A stretch of 64,000 nt of DNA from UBA1181 sp963626555 (GCA_963626555.1 CAVFXQ010000002.1:55448-119447); one strand, 5' to 3'. Positions 34,666-43,485 are shown, counted from the first letter of the stretch. Notes: generated by a model not told the origin, from the sequence alone. Made by a program: numbers and translations.

Positions 34666-36011
34666 TGAAGAAGCTAATTGAAACAATTAAAAATATTTAC
34701 AGGATTGCGGATCTTCGGACTCGCATCCTGATAACAGTTTTATTTGTTTTAATATATCGCTTTGGTTCGTTTGTTGTCCTTCCAGGTATTGACCCTGCGG
34801 CGTTGACAAAATTGAGTGAGCAAACGAGTTCAGGATTGATGGCCCTCTTGGATATGTTTTCTGGAGGAGCCTTTTCCAATGCATCTATATTTGCTCTTGG
34901 TATTATGCCGTACATTTCGGCATCTATCGTTATTCAATTGTTGACGATTGCTGTTCCTTCTTTCCAAAAGAAGCAGAGCGAGGGTGAGAGTGGACGTAAG
35001 AAGATACAGCAATACACGAGATATTTAACTGTCTTGATTTTGTTATTGCAGGGACCTTCGTATTTGGTCAATCTTTCTATGCAAATGACGGCCGCAGGAT
35101 CAGCACTTCCTGCAGGATGGTGGTTTAGAATTTCGTCAACCATCATATTGTGTGCGGGAAGTATGTTTGTAATGTGGTTGGGAGAGCGTATTACAGATAA
35201 AGGTGTTGGAAATGGTATTTCGTTCATCATTTTGGTGGGTATTATCGCTAGATTTCCAAGTGCAATAACTCAAGAGTTTGCTTCATGTTTGAATCAAGCA
35301 GGAGGTGGATTGATTAAGTTTTTGCTTGAGATAGTTTTCTTGTTCATTGTTGCGGCAGCTGCGGTATTGTTGGTGCAGGGAATAAGAAAGGTTCCGGTGC
35401 AGTATGCGAAGAGGATGGAAAATGGTCAGCAGTATGGTGGAGTTCGTAATTACATACCGTTAAAAGTTAATGCGGCGGGAGTAATGCCAATCATTTTTGC
35501 GCAAGCGATTATGTTCATACCGTTGTCTGTCGCTCCTTGGTTTATGTCGGAGGGCGCAGATGGAGGTGTTTTGCTAAATACACTTCGTGATACGAATGGG
35601 TTTTGGTACAATTTCGTATTTGCTGTTTTGATTATTCTATTTACATATTTGTATACGGCTATAACAATTAATCCGAACAAAATGTCGGAGGAGATGAAGC
35701 GTAATAATGGATTTATTCCGGGAGTAAAACCTGGTTCGCCAACTGCGGAGTACCTTGATACGATAATGTCTCGTATCACTCTTCCAGGAGCTATATTCCT
35801 TGCTATTATTGCTATTTTGCCTGCGATAGTCAGTTTGTTTGGAGTAACAATGCAGTTTTCACATTTCTTTGGTGGAACCTCCTTGTTGATTATTGTTGGA
35901 GTTGTGTTGGATACTTTGCAGCAAGTAGAGAGTCATCTTTTGATGCATCATTACGACGGATTGATGGAGAGTGGACGAATCAGAGGACGTTCTGGTCAGT
36001 CTGCCTATTAA
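34665..36011 (+). CDS. secY: Protein translocase channel subunit SecY
   Basis: 448 residues with ten hydrophobic helices; the inner-membrane pore of the Sec system. The plug-region motif PGIDPAAL and helix 2 with GIMPYISASIVIQLL are visible, as is the cytoplasmic loop MKRNNGFIPGVKPG. adk, common after secY in other phyla, is absent; map follows 8 bases later. Confidence 0.98.
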   Translation: MKKLIETIKNIYRIADLRTRILITVLFVLIYRFGSFVVLPGIDPAALTKLSEQTSSGLMALLDMFSGGAFSNASIFALGIMPYISASIVIQLLTIAVPSFQKKQSEGESGRKKIQQYTRYLTVLILLLQGPSYLVNLSMQMTAAGSALPAGWWFRISSTIILCAGSMFVMWLGERITDKGVGNGISFIILVGIIARFPSAITQEFASCLNQAGGGLIKFLLEIVFLFIVAAAAVLLVQGIRKVPVQYAKRMENGQQYGGVRNYIPLKVNAAGVMPIIFAQAIMFIPLSVAPWFMSEGADGGVLLNTLRDTNGFWYNFVFAVLIILFTYLYTAITINPNKMSEEMKRNNGFIPGVKPGSPTAEYLDTIMSRITLPGAIFLAIIAILPAIVSLFGVTMQFSHFFGGTSLLIIVGVVLDTLQQVESHLLMHHYDGLMESGRIRGRSGQSAY

Positions 36012-36019
36012 AATTTGAA

Positions 36020-36802
36020 ATGATATATTTAAAGACGGACGAGGAAATTGAACTGATAAGGGAGAGTAATTTGTTGGTTGCGAAGACGCTCGCCGAGGTC
36101 GGTAAAAATGTAAGACCAGGAATTACTACCTTACAGTTAGATAGAATCGCAGAAGAATTCATACGATCGAATGGGGGAATACCAAGTTTCCTTGGATATG
36201 CAGGTTTTCCCAATTCGATTTGTACATCTGTCAATGAGCAGGTTGTTCATGGGATTCCGTCAAATAAACCGTTGAAAGAGGGAGACATTGTTTCTGTTGA
36301 TTGTGGTGCTTTAAAGAATGGATTTCATGGGGATTCTTGTTACACTTTCTGTGTAGGCAATGTCTCTATAGATGTGAAGAAATTATTAAAGACAACAAAA
36401 AACGCACTTTATAAAGGAATTGAGGTTGCGGTAGCGGGAGCAAGGCTAGGCAGCATTGGGGAGGCGATACAGACTTATAGCGAAGGGAATGGTTTTTCTG
36501 TTGTGAGAGAGTTTGTTGGACATGGTATTGGACACGATATGCATGAGGAGCCGATGGTGCCGAATTATGGGCGAAAGGGCAGTGGCATGAAGTTGAGAGA
36601 CGGGATGGTAATTGCGATAGAGCCTATGATATGTTCTGGAAAACGAAGTGTTTATATGATGGAAGATGGGTGGACGGTAGTTACCTCGGATGGCAAATAT
36701 GCAGCTCATTATGAGCATACGTTGGTTGTAAGGAGGGGAAAATCCGAAGTTCTTTCGTCTTTTGAGTATGTCGAGCAAGTTTTAGGAAAAAAAGCGATAT
36801 AA
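36020..36802 (+). CDS. map: Methionine aminopeptidase, type I
   Basis: 260 residues. Removes the N-terminal Met of new proteins. The five metal ligands fall in VDCGALKNGFHGD (two Asp), GHGIGHDMHEEP (His), IEPM (Glu) and EHT (Glu). Type I because the type II insert is missing. Two bases before infA. Confidence 0.97.
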   Translation: MIYLKTDEEIELIRESNLLVAKTLAEVGKNVRPGITTLQLDRIAEEFIRSNGGIPSFLGYAGFPNSICTSVNEQVVHGIPSNKPLKEGDIVSVDCGALKNGFHGDSCYTFCVGNVSIDVKKLLKTTKNALYKGIEVAVAGARLGSIGEAIQTYSEGNGFSVVREFVGHGIGHDMHEEPMVPNYGRKGSGMKLRDGMVIAIEPMICSGKRSVYMMEDGWTVVTSDGKYAAHYEHTLVVRRGKSEVLSSFEYVEQVLGKKAI

Positions 36803-36804
36803 AG

Positions 36805-37023
36805 ATGGCAAAGCAAGCGGCTATAGAGCAAGATGGAACAATAGTAGAAGCGTTGTCGAATGCTATGTTCCGAGTAGAGTTGGAGAATGGGCATGAGATA
36901 ACGGCTCATATATCTGGGAAGATGAGGATGCATTACATCAAGATCTTGCCAGGAGACAAAGTTCGGGTGGAGATGTCACCATACGATTTATCAAAAGGTC
37001 GTATAGCATTTAGATACAAATAA
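36805..37023 (+). CDS. infA: Translation initiation factor IF-1
   Basis: 72 residues, OB fold. Conserved DGTIVEALSNAMFRVELENG and LPGDKVRVEMSPYDLSKGRI. Blocks the A site in initiation. Confidence 0.98.
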   Translation: MAKQAAIEQDGTIVEALSNAMFRVELENGHEITAHISGKMRMHYIKILPGDKVRVEMSPYDLSKGRIAFRYK

Positions 37024-37038
37024 TAAGAATTCATAGAG

Positions 37039-37155
37039 ATGAAAGTAAGAGCTTCTTTAAAGAAACGTACCCCAGACTGTGTAATTGTAAGAAGAAAGGG
37101 ACGTTTGTATGTGATTAACAAAAAAAATCCTAAGTACAAAGAGCGTCAAGGATAA
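37039..37155 (+). CDS. rpmJ: 50S ribosomal protein L36, zinc-free type
   Basis: 38 residues (ATG 37039, TAA 37153), too short for routine ORF lists. Reads MKVRASLKKRTPDC then VIVRRKGRLYVINKKNPKYK. The normal zinc set of three Cys and one His is reduced to one Cys, so zinc is not bound. Like S14 here, it is the zinc-independent version. Confidence 0.95.
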   Translation: MKVRASLKKRTPDCVIVRRKGRLYVINKKNPKYKERQG

Positions 37156-37164
37156 TATTTTTAT

Positions 37165-37172
37165 TATCTTTG
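37165..37172 (+). promoter_or_regulatory. Possible internal promoter before rpsM
   Basis: TATCTTTG fits TAnnTTTG and lies 22 bases before the rpsM ATG. No TTTG at the -33 distance. It could add transcription of the alpha genes (S13, S11, S4, RpoA, L17). Confidence 0.4.
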
Positions 37173-37194
37173 CGGGAAAATTTTAGTTTTATAT

Positions 37195-37575
37195 ATGGCT
37201 ATAAGAATTGTAGGAGTAGATTTGCCTCAGAATAAGAGAGGTGAGATCGGTTTAACCTATATCTATGGTATAGGTCGCAGTAGTGCAAATAAAATTCTTT
37301 CTGAAGCTGGTGTCGACAAGGACATTAAGGTAAAGGACTGGACGGACGCACAGGCATCAAAAATTCGTGAGATTATTGGTGCTAATTATAAAGTTGAGGG
37401 AGACTTGCGTTCTGAGGTTCAGTTGAACATCAAGAGATTGATGGATATTGGGTGTTACAGGGGGATTCGTCACCGTCTTGGATTGCCATTAAGAGGACAG
37501 AGTACAAAGAATAATGCTCGTACTCGTAAGGGTAAGAAGAAGACAGTTGCAAACAAGAAGAAAGCGACTAAATAA
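37195..37575 (+). CDS. rpsM: 30S ribosomal protein S13
   Basis: 126 residues. Head protein contacting P-site tRNA with its basic tail (RKGKKKTVANKKKATK). Helix-two-turn-helix motif IYGIGRSSANKIL and GCYRGIRHRLGLPLRGQ are conserved. Confidence 0.98.
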   Translation: MAIRIVGVDLPQNKRGEIGLTYIYGIGRSSANKILSEAGVDKDIKVKDWTDAQASKIREIIGANYKVEGDLRSEVQLNIKRLMDIGCYRGIRHRLGLPLRGQSTKNNARTRKGKKKTVANKKKATK

Positions 37576-37609
37576 AGTTAGCTAACGCTGAAAAAATACA
37601 TTTTAAGAT

Positions 37610-37999
37610 ATGGCAAAAAAAGCAGTAGCAACCAAAAAAAAGGTAGTAAAAGTTGACGCAAACGGACAGTTGCATGTTCACTCTTCGTTCAACAACATCA
37701 TCGTATCGCTATCAAACTCTGAAGGACAGGTAATTTCATGGTCATCAGCTGGAAAGATGGGATTCCGTGGTTCAAAGAAAAACACTCCATACGCAGCACA
37801 AATGGCAGCGCAGGATTGTGCAAAAGTGGCATACGACTTGGGTTTGAGAAAAGTGAAGGCATATGTAAAGGGTCCAGGTAATGGCCGTGAGTCAGCGATT
37901 CGTACAGTACATGGAGCAGGAATCGAGGTAACGGAGATTATTGACGTAACACCACTTCCACATAACGGTTGTCGACCACCTAAGAAACGTAGAGTATAA
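37610..37999 (+). CDS. rpsK: 30S ribosomal protein S11
   Basis: 129 residues. Platform protein near the E site. Conserved HVHSSFNNIIVSLS and VKGPGNGRESAIRTVHGAG, ending PHNGCRPPKKRRV. A 114-base structured gap follows before rpsD. Confidence 0.98.
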   Translation: MAKKAVATKKKVVKVDANGQLHVHSSFNNIIVSLSNSEGQVISWSSAGKMGFRGSKKNTPYAAQMAAQDCAKVAYDLGLRKVKAYVKGPGNGRESAIRTVHGAGIEVTEIIDVTPLPHNGCRPPKKRRV

Positions 38000-38024
38000 A
38001 ACGATATTCTATAAAAACAACTTT

Positions 38025-38094
38025 CGAACCTCTGCAAGGTGAAAAGATTGCAAATAAAACCTCTCAGCAATCGCGGCTGCACGTTCAAGGTTTG
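38025..38094 (+). promoter_or_regulatory. Structured leader of rpsD, candidate S4-responsive RNA
   Basis: CGAACCT (38025-38031) pairs with AGGTTTG (38088-38094), enclosing a hairpin GATTGC (38046-38051)/GCAATC (38067-38072). AGGT (38037-38040) can pair either back with ACCT (38028-38031) or forward with ACCT (38059-38062) inside the hairpin loop, the latter making a pseudoknot. S4 is an autoregulator in other phyla and the E. coli alpha site is a pseudoknot. From memory, an S4 leader has been proposed in Bacteroidia; identity with this one is untested. Confidence 0.5.
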
Positions 38095-38113
38095 GAAATA
38101 AAAAAGAAAAAAA

Positions 38114-38719
38114 ATGGCTAGATATACAGGTCCTAGAACTAGAATTGCACGTCGTTTTGGAGAACCGATTTTCGGTCCAGATAAAGTTTTGGCAAAGAGA
38201 AATTTTCCTCCAGGACAGCATGGCGTGAATAGAAGAAAGAAGTCTTCTGAGTATGGAATACAGTTGAACGAAAAGCAGAAGGCTAAATACACATACGGAG
38301 TGTTGGAGAGACAGTTCCGCAATTTGTTTGAGAAGGCTTCAGCGAAGAAAGGTGTAACAGGAGAAGTTTTGTTGCAGCTTTTGGAGTCTCGTTTGGATAA
38401 TATTGTTTATCGTTTAGGAATTGCGCCAACACGTGCTGCAGCGCGTCAGTTGGTATCTCACTGTCACATTGTAGTAGATGGAGAGGTAGTGAATATTCCT
38501 TCATACTCAGTAAAACCAGGTCAAGTAGTAGGAGTGCGTGAGAGATCAAAGTCTCTTGAGGTAATTGAAAATTCTTTGGCTGGATTCAATCATAGCAAAT
38601 ATGCATGGTTAGAGTGGGATGGTTCTTCTTTGTCTGGTAAATTCTCTTATCTTCCAGAGAGAGTTGATATTCCAGAGAACATTAAGGAACAGTTAATCGT
38701 AGAACTTTACTCTAAATAA
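38114..38719 (+). CDS. rpsD: 30S ribosomal protein S4
   Basis: 201 residues. Primary 16S 5'-domain binder. Starts MARYTGPRTRIARRFGEPIF; the S4-type RNA-binding fold is clear (LESRLDNIVYRLGIAPTRAA, then HCHIVVDGEVVNIPS). The zinc-type N-terminal cysteines are missing. Confidence 0.98.
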   Translation: MARYTGPRTRIARRFGEPIFGPDKVLAKRNFPPGQHGVNRRKKSSEYGIQLNEKQKAKYTYGVLERQFRNLFEKASAKKGVTGEVLLQLLESRLDNIVYRLGIAPTRAAARQLVSHCHIVVDGEVVNIPSYSVKPGQVVGVRERSKSLEVIENSLAGFNHSKYAWLEWDGSSLSGKFSYLPERVDIPENIKEQLIVELYSK

Positions 38720-38729
38720 TAGAAAAACC

Positions 38730-39719
38730 ATGGCAATTTTAGCATTTCAAAAACCTGAAAAAGTAATAATGTTGGAGGCGGATGACTTTCATGGAAAGTT
38801 CGAATTTCGTCCGTTGGAACCTGGTTATGGTATTACGGTTGGTAATGCTCTGAGGCGTATTTTGCTATCTTCGTTAGAGGGATTTGCGATAACGTCGATA
38901 AAGATAGATGGAGTTGACCATGAGTTTTCTGTTATTCCGGGTGTGATTGAGGACGTTACAGGAGTAATTCTTAATCTGAAGCAGGTCCGTTTTAAGCAAA
39001 AGGTAGAGGAGTTTGATAGTGAAAGAGTAACTATCAATGTTTCTGGAACTGATTTTAAGGCGGGTGATATTGCTAAACATTTGTCTGGTTTTGATGTTCT
39101 CAATCCTGATCTTGTAATATGTCGATTGGACAAGGATGCGTCGTTCAACATTGAGTTGAATATTGGGAAAGGACGCGGATATGTTCCAGCAGACGAGAAC
39201 AAGGTTCCTGGTTCTGAAATTGGAGTACTTGCAATCGATTCTATCTATACACCAATCCGACTTGTGAAGTACACCGTTGAGAATTTCCGTGTAGAACAAA
39301 AGACTGACTATGAGAAGTTGGTTCTTGAGATTACTACGGATGGTTCTATTCATCCAAAGGATGCGTTGAAAGAGGCAGCGAAGATACTTATTTACCACTT
39401 TATGTTGTTTTCAGACGAGAAGATTACGTTGGATTCAGCAGAAGAGGGGTCAAATGAGGAGTTTGATGAGCAAGTTCTTCATATGCGTCAGTTGCTTAAG
39501 ACAAAGCTTGTAGATATGGATTTGTCTGTTCGCGCATTGAATTGTTTGAAAGCGGCTGATGTAGAGACATTGGGTGAATTGGTTGTATTTAACAAGAGTG
39601 ATTTATTGAAATTTAGGAATTTTGGTAAGAAGTCATTGACTGAGCTTGACCAGTTGTTAGATACTTTGAATCTCTCATTCGGAATGGATATTTCTAAGTA
39701 TAAATTAGATAAAGAATAA
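38730..39719 (+). CDS. rpoA: RNA polymerase alpha subunit
   Basis: 329 residues. N-terminal dimer domain with EPGYGITVGNALRRILLSS; C-terminal domain (about 250-329) with LSVRALNCLKAADVETLGEL and FRNFGKKSLTELDQLL, the DNA- and activator-contacting part. Normal full-length alpha. Confidence 0.98.
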   Translation: MAILAFQKPEKVIMLEADDFHGKFEFRPLEPGYGITVGNALRRILLSSLEGFAITSIKIDGVDHEFSVIPGVIEDVTGVILNLKQVRFKQKVEEFDSERVTINVSGTDFKAGDIAKHLSGFDVLNPDLVICRLDKDASFNIELNIGKGRGYVPADENKVPGSEIGVLAIDSIYTPIRLVKYTVENFRVEQKTDYEKLVLEITTDGSIHPKDALKEAAKILIYHFMLFSDEKITLDSAEEGSNEEFDEQVLHMRQLLKTKLVDMDLSVRALNCLKAADVETLGELVVFNKSDLLKFRNFGKKSLTELDQLLDTLNLSFGMDISKYKLDKE

Positions 39720-39724
39720 GTAAA

Positions 39725-40201
39725 ATGAGACATAATAAGAAAATCAACCACCTTAGCAGAAAGAAGTCACACAGAGATGCTCTCTTGGCGAACATGGCTA
39801 TTTCTTTGATTCAACACAAGAGAATTAGCACAACTCTTCCTAAGGCAAAGGCTTTGAGAAAGTATGTAGAGCCATTGATTACAAAGAGTAAGGAGGATTC
39901 TACGAGCAACCGTCGTGTTGTATTCAGTTACTTGCAAAACAAATATGCTGTTACAGAGTTGTTCCGTGAAATTTCTCAGAAGGTAGCAGATCGTCCAGGT
40001 GGATACACTCGTATTATCAAGACTGGATTCAGATTGGATGACGCTGCAGAGATGTGTTTCATCGAGTTGGTAGACTATGATGATAACATGGCAAAGAACA
40101 AGGTAGAGAAGAAAGCAACTAAGACTCGTCGTTCTTCTAAGAAGAAGTCGGAGGAGGCTGCTCCTGTTGCTGAAGTAGCAGAAGAGAAGGCTGCAGAGTA
40201 A
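39725..40201 (+). CDS. rplQ: 50S ribosomal protein L17 with acidic/Ala-rich tail
   Basis: 158 residues. The L17 core (RHNKKINHLSRKKSHRDALL, LPKAKALRKYVEPLI, GGYTRIIKTGFRLDDAAEM) fills about 115 residues. A 40-residue C-terminal extension is first basic then acidic (KKKSEEAAPVAEVAEEKAAE), seen in many Bacteroidota L17 proteins. Last gene of the super-operon. Confidence 0.97.
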   Translation: MRHNKKINHLSRKKSHRDALLANMAISLIQHKRISTTLPKAKALRKYVEPLITKSKEDSTSNRRVVFSYLQNKYAVTELFREISQKVADRPGGYTRIIKTGFRLDDAAEMCFIELVDYDDNMAKNKVEKKATKTRRSSKKKSEEAAPVAEVAEEKAAE

Positions 40202-40223
40202 TCTTGTGCTATAAAGATAAAAG

Positions 40224-40260
40224 ACCATCATCGTATATCGGTGGTGGTTTTTTATTTTTT
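40224..40260 (+). terminator. Terminator of the ribosomal super-operon
   Basis: ACCATCATCG pairs with CGGTGGTGGT (with G-U pairs) around TATAT, followed by TTTTTTATTTTTT, 22 bases after the rplQ stop. Confidence 0.85.
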
Positions 40261-40327
40261 GTAGCCAGTTTTGACAAGATGAGATTTCTCAGGACATTCG
40301 TATAGAGAAAGATATTCGTAAATAAAG

Positions 40328-40359
40328 GTTGCAAAGTCAGAAATAAAAGGCTAAGTTTG
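40328..40359 (+). promoter_or_regulatory. Promoter of the gene at 40383
   Basis: GTTG (40328-40331), 20 bases, TAAGTTTG (40352-40359). The -33 box has one mismatch to TTTG; the -7 box is exact. Confidence 0.55.
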
Positions 40360-40382
40360 TGAGAGGATGTTTCACTTAAGAA

Positions 40383-41213
40383 ATGTATTGTATGGTGTCA
40401 CTTAATCGAAATCAGGAAATTAAGGATCGTAAGGAGTGGGCTGTGATTAATATGTTTCGCTCTTGTTATTCGTCTTTTCCAATAGGGAAATTGGAGAAAT
40501 CAGAGTCGCCTGATTTCCTTCTGCATTGTGATAAAAATGGCAAGAATTTATTAGTTGGAATTGAGTTGACGGAGTTGAAATATGAGAGAGGAGACAAACT
40601 TTTCAATTTGCGTGCACATGAAGATTTTATGGTTTTGTTAATGGAGGATGCTCGTAGGATTGTAGAAACCCAATGTCAGGACAAGTTGGTGGTAGAGGTA
40701 CTCTTTTCAGAAGAGGTAAGTCCGACGGTGTTGATGGTTGATCAAGAAGCGCAGTTGATAGTCAGACGAGGTTTGGCGGAAGAGGTGGCGAAAGTAGTTT
40801 TGGACAATATACCAGAGGCAACAGGGTTGAAGTATAAAGTGGATCGAACGTCAAAATATGGCTATCATACTTTACACTCAAAGATTGTGAGTGTATCGAT
40901 ACAAAATGTAACTGGACGTTGGTATGAGAGTTTGTGGTATGCTGCTCTGGCAACAAAGGTTAAATCACTATCTATTTCAAGTGTGTCTCAGCGGCTAATG
41001 GCGAAGGATTGTAAGCTAAAAAAATATAATCCATCGTGTGATGAGCAGTGGCTTGTCATTATACAGAATAGTTTTTTGATGTCAAGTACCTATAACCCGT
41101 TGACAGCTCAAAAGGCTCTTTCTCATACATATCACAGTAATTTTGACAAAGTATTTGTTTTTGAGCGTAGTGAGGGTTGTGTAACACCGTTGTCTATAGT
41201 ACGTCATAAGTGA
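40383..41213 (+). CDS. Hypothetical protein with PD-(D/E)xK-like motif
   Basis: 276 residues, no signal peptide, not firmly recognised. The segment SESPDFLL (residues 40-47, Asp44) followed by VGIELTEL (58-65, Glu61) has the spacing and hydrophobic pattern of the PD-(D/E)xK nuclease fold, with Thr63 in place of the usual Lys. The C-terminal QWLVIIQNSFL would be a later core strand of the fold. It stands alone with its own promoter between the ribosomal genes and envelope genes. It may be a divergent or inactive nuclease-like protein. An ATG at 40392 is an alternative start. Confidence 0.6.
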   Translation: MYCMVSLNRNQEIKDRKEWAVINMFRSCYSSFPIGKLEKSESPDFLLHCDKNGKNLLVGIELTELKYERGDKLFNLRAHEDFMVLLMEDARRIVETQCQDKLVVEVLFSEEVSPTVLMVDQEAQLIVRRGLAEEVAKVVLDNIPEATGLKYKVDRTSKYGYHTLHSKIVSVSIQNVTGRWYESLWYAALATKVKSLSISSVSQRLMAKDCKLKKYNPSCDEQWLVIIQNSFLMSSTYNPLTAQKALSHTYHSNFDKVFVFERSEGCVTPLSIVRHK

Positions 41214-41255
41214 GAGAATGCAAAAACGATGAACAAAGAAAGTAAAAAAAAATAA

Positions 41256-41288
41256 TTCGTTAAATTTGTTTAATTAGGGGTATATTTG
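41256..41288 (+). promoter_or_regulatory. Promoter of the PCMD lipoprotein gene
   Basis: TTCG (41256-41259), 21 bases, TATATTTG (41281-41288). Leader about 30 bases. Confidence 0.6.
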
Positions 41289-41324
41289 CAAAATTAATAA
41301 TGCAAGATTAAGAGAATCTAAAAT

Positions 41325-42503
41325 ATGAAGATAATAGAGCAGCTAAGAAAGGCTGTAGTTTGTGGAGTGGCAGTTGCATTTCCGTTGTTTATACAGGGAT
41401 GTATTCAAGATGAGCCACAAAATTCAGAAGCAGACATTTTACAATGTGTGTTGACGGACGATTATAAGTATTTGATTACTAAGTCGGATACATTGATGGA
41501 AGTGACGAGTATTACGAACAATATTACGATTTATGTAACGCCTGATTGTGATATGACGAAATTGGCCCCACGGTTTATCCTATCGGAGGGTGCGACGATT
41601 AGTCCTGAGAGTGGTTCTGCGCATGACTTTTCAGACAACAAAATGGTAACCTATACGGTGACCTCGGAGAACGGAAAGTGGAGTCGCAAGTATAATGTAG
41701 GATATTCCACCGTGATGGAATTTCCTTTGCATTTAGACTTTGAGAAGTATATGTTGAACACGAAGAATCAATATCATATTTTTTATGAGGAGGTTGAAGG
41801 TGTCGATGTGATGTCGTGGTGGAGCTCTGGAAATCCAGGATATTGTTTGGCAGCAGCCAGTGCGGGGCCAGAGGACTATCCGACGGTGTCTGTAGAAGAG
41901 GGCTATGAGAATAGGGGAGCGAAGTTGACGACCCGGTATGCAGGAAGTTTTGGTAAAGCTGCTGGAATGCCAATAGCCGCTGGAAATCTTTTCTTGGGTT
42001 CGTTTGATGTGCAGCAGGCATTGCGTTCACCGTTGACGGCGACACGATTTGGTGTAATATTCACACAAGAACCAGATTCCATTGTGGGGTATTACAAATA
42101 CAAGCCAGGTCCACAGATGCGAGATGGTAAATATAAGCCGATAGACGGAGTAGATGATTACAATATTTATGCTATTTTGTATGAAAATACTGATTCTCAG
42201 GGAAATACAATAGTGTTAGATGGTACGAATTCTCTGAACAGTGAGTTTTTAGTGTTGTATGGTCAGGTTTCGGACGAAGACAGAAAATCGACGGAAGAAT
42301 GGACGCGTTTTTCGTTCCCAATGACGCAAATGAATGGGAAGACGGTTGACTCAGATCGTTTGAGTAAATATGGATATAACTTTGCAATTGTGTTCACCTC
42401 AAGTAGAAACGGAGATAGTTTTACGGGAGCAGTGGGCAGTGAGTTATGGATTGACAAAGTTGAGATTAAGTGTAAGGAGACGAGAAACGAGGATAAAGAG
42501 TAG
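41325..42503 (+). CDS. PCMD-domain lipoprotein
   Basis: 392 residues. Signal peptide with lipobox IQGC (Cys26) followed by IQDEP; the acidic residues after the Cys fit the surface-export signal of Bacteroidota lipoproteins. Residues about 45-130 resemble the small beta domain that often precedes PCMD (ISPESGSAHDFSDNKMVTYT). The rest matches the PCMD family (putative carbohydrate metabolism domain), with a C-terminal jelly-roll-like end SELWIDKVEI. The partner at 42521 is an outer-membrane barrel. Function is unproven; a carbohydrate-binding surface protein is the usual guess. Confidence 0.72.
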   Translation: MKIIEQLRKAVVCGVAVAFPLFIQGCIQDEPQNSEADILQCVLTDDYKYLITKSDTLMEVTSITNNITIYVTPDCDMTKLAPRFILSEGATISPESGSAHDFSDNKMVTYTVTSENGKWSRKYNVGYSTVMEFPLHLDFEKYMLNTKNQYHIFYEEVEGVDVMSWWSSGNPGYCLAAASAGPEDYPTVSVEEGYENRGAKLTTRYAGSFGKAAGMPIAAGNLFLGSFDVQQALRSPLTATRFGVIFTQEPDSIVGYYKYKPGPQMRDGKYKPIDGVDDYNIYAILYENTDSQGNTIVLDGTNSLNSEFLVLYGQVSDEDRKSTEEWTRFSFPMTQMNGKTVDSDRLSKYGYNFAIVFTSSRNGDSFTGAVGSELWIDKVEIKCKETRNEDKE

Positions 42504-42520
42504 AATTAATCAAGAAAGAT

Positions 42521-43456
42521 ATGATGAAGAAGACAAATATCATAAAGATAGTAGTGACTATCATAGGAGTTTTGTTATCATTTGCGGTGTATGGAGGTGG
42601 TTATTCTGAGCTTTATGGTGATGATTATGGAAGAATAAGGAAGACGAGAGAAGAGAGGAATAAGTTGCGTGAAGAAAAGAAAAACGTGCGACAGAGGGAA
42701 AAACTGTTTGCGGATAGTATAAAAGGAACTATTGAGAGAGAAGATTCTGTTTATGCAGTTTCTGAAGATACAATATCCCCCAAGAAATCATATTTTGAGG
42801 CAAAAATAGGATATCAAATTGGAGGAACCGTTCCGTTTCCATTACCGGCGCAAATGAGAAAAATCAATGGATTTGCACCATTAGGTAATATATCCGTTCA
42901 ATTGTGGGCGGTTATTCCGTTGGGACAACGGTGGGAATTGATGTCGGGATTGAAAATGGACCGCAAGGGTATGACATCGAAAGCTACGGTAAAGGACTAT
43001 AGTATGTCCATTCAAGATGAAGATGGAGGAACAATCTCTGGACGGTGGACAGGAGATGTTACGATGACGGCAGATCAGTGGTATCTGTCAATTCCTATAG
43101 ACGCTGCGTTTTATATTACGGAGAGAGGAAAAATAAGAGTAGGGGCATTTTTTAGTTTCTTGACAGGAGGAACGTTTAATGGGGAAGTGTACAATGGTTA
43201 TCTGCGAGAGGGAGACCCTACGGGGGCGAAAATTGAAGTAGATGACAAGCCACAATCATTTGATTTTTCCGAGGATTTACGTCGCTATCAATGGGGAATT
43301 ACCTTAGGTGGAGAGTGGAGCATATACAAGCGGTTGGTAGCTTTTGTAGATTTAGATTGGGGCTTTAAAAATATTTTTGTGGATGATTTTAAAACAATCA
43401 CGTTTGATATGTTTCCGATCTATGGGACGATAGGAGTTGGATATGCCTTTAAATAG
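42521..43456 (+). CDS. Outer-membrane beta-barrel protein
   Basis: 311 residues. Signal peptide (about 1-23), then a charged helical linker rich in Arg/Lys/Glu (RIRKTREERNKLREEKKNVR), then an eight-or-more-strand barrel like the PF13568 'outer membrane beta-barrel' group, ending GTIGVGYAFK. Seventeen bases after the PCMD lipoprotein gene, so the two are co-transcribed. Confidence 0.75.
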   Translation: MMKKTNIIKIVVTIIGVLLSFAVYGGGYSELYGDDYGRIRKTREERNKLREEKKNVRQREKLFADSIKGTIEREDSVYAVSEDTISPKKSYFEAKIGYQIGGTVPFPLPAQMRKINGFAPLGNISVQLWAVIPLGQRWELMSGLKMDRKGMTSKATVKDYSMSIQDEDGGTISGRWTGDVTMTADQWYLSIPIDAAFYITERGKIRVGAFFSFLTGGTFNGEVYNGYLREGDPTGAKIEVDDKPQSFDFSEDLRRYQWGITLGGEWSIYKRLVAFVDLDWGFKNIFVDDFKTITFDMFPIYGTIGVGYAFK

Positions 43457-43477
43457 TGGAATGTCGTGGAATTTTTG

Positions 43478-43485
43478 TAATTTTG
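43478..43485 (+). promoter_or_regulatory. Possible promoter -7 element before the PorT-like gene
   Basis: TAATTTTG fits TAnnTTTG about 90 bases before the chosen start. No clear -33 TTTG. Confidence 0.35.

Noticed and set aside
37678..38322. 214-codon minus-strand frame across rpsK-rpsD
   Set aside because: Antisense to two conserved ribosomal genes and to the rpsD leader; no start signals or homology.
41265..41268. TTTG as the -33 box of the PCMD gene
   Set aside because: Only 12 bases from the -7 box, too short; TTCG at 41256 has the right spacing.
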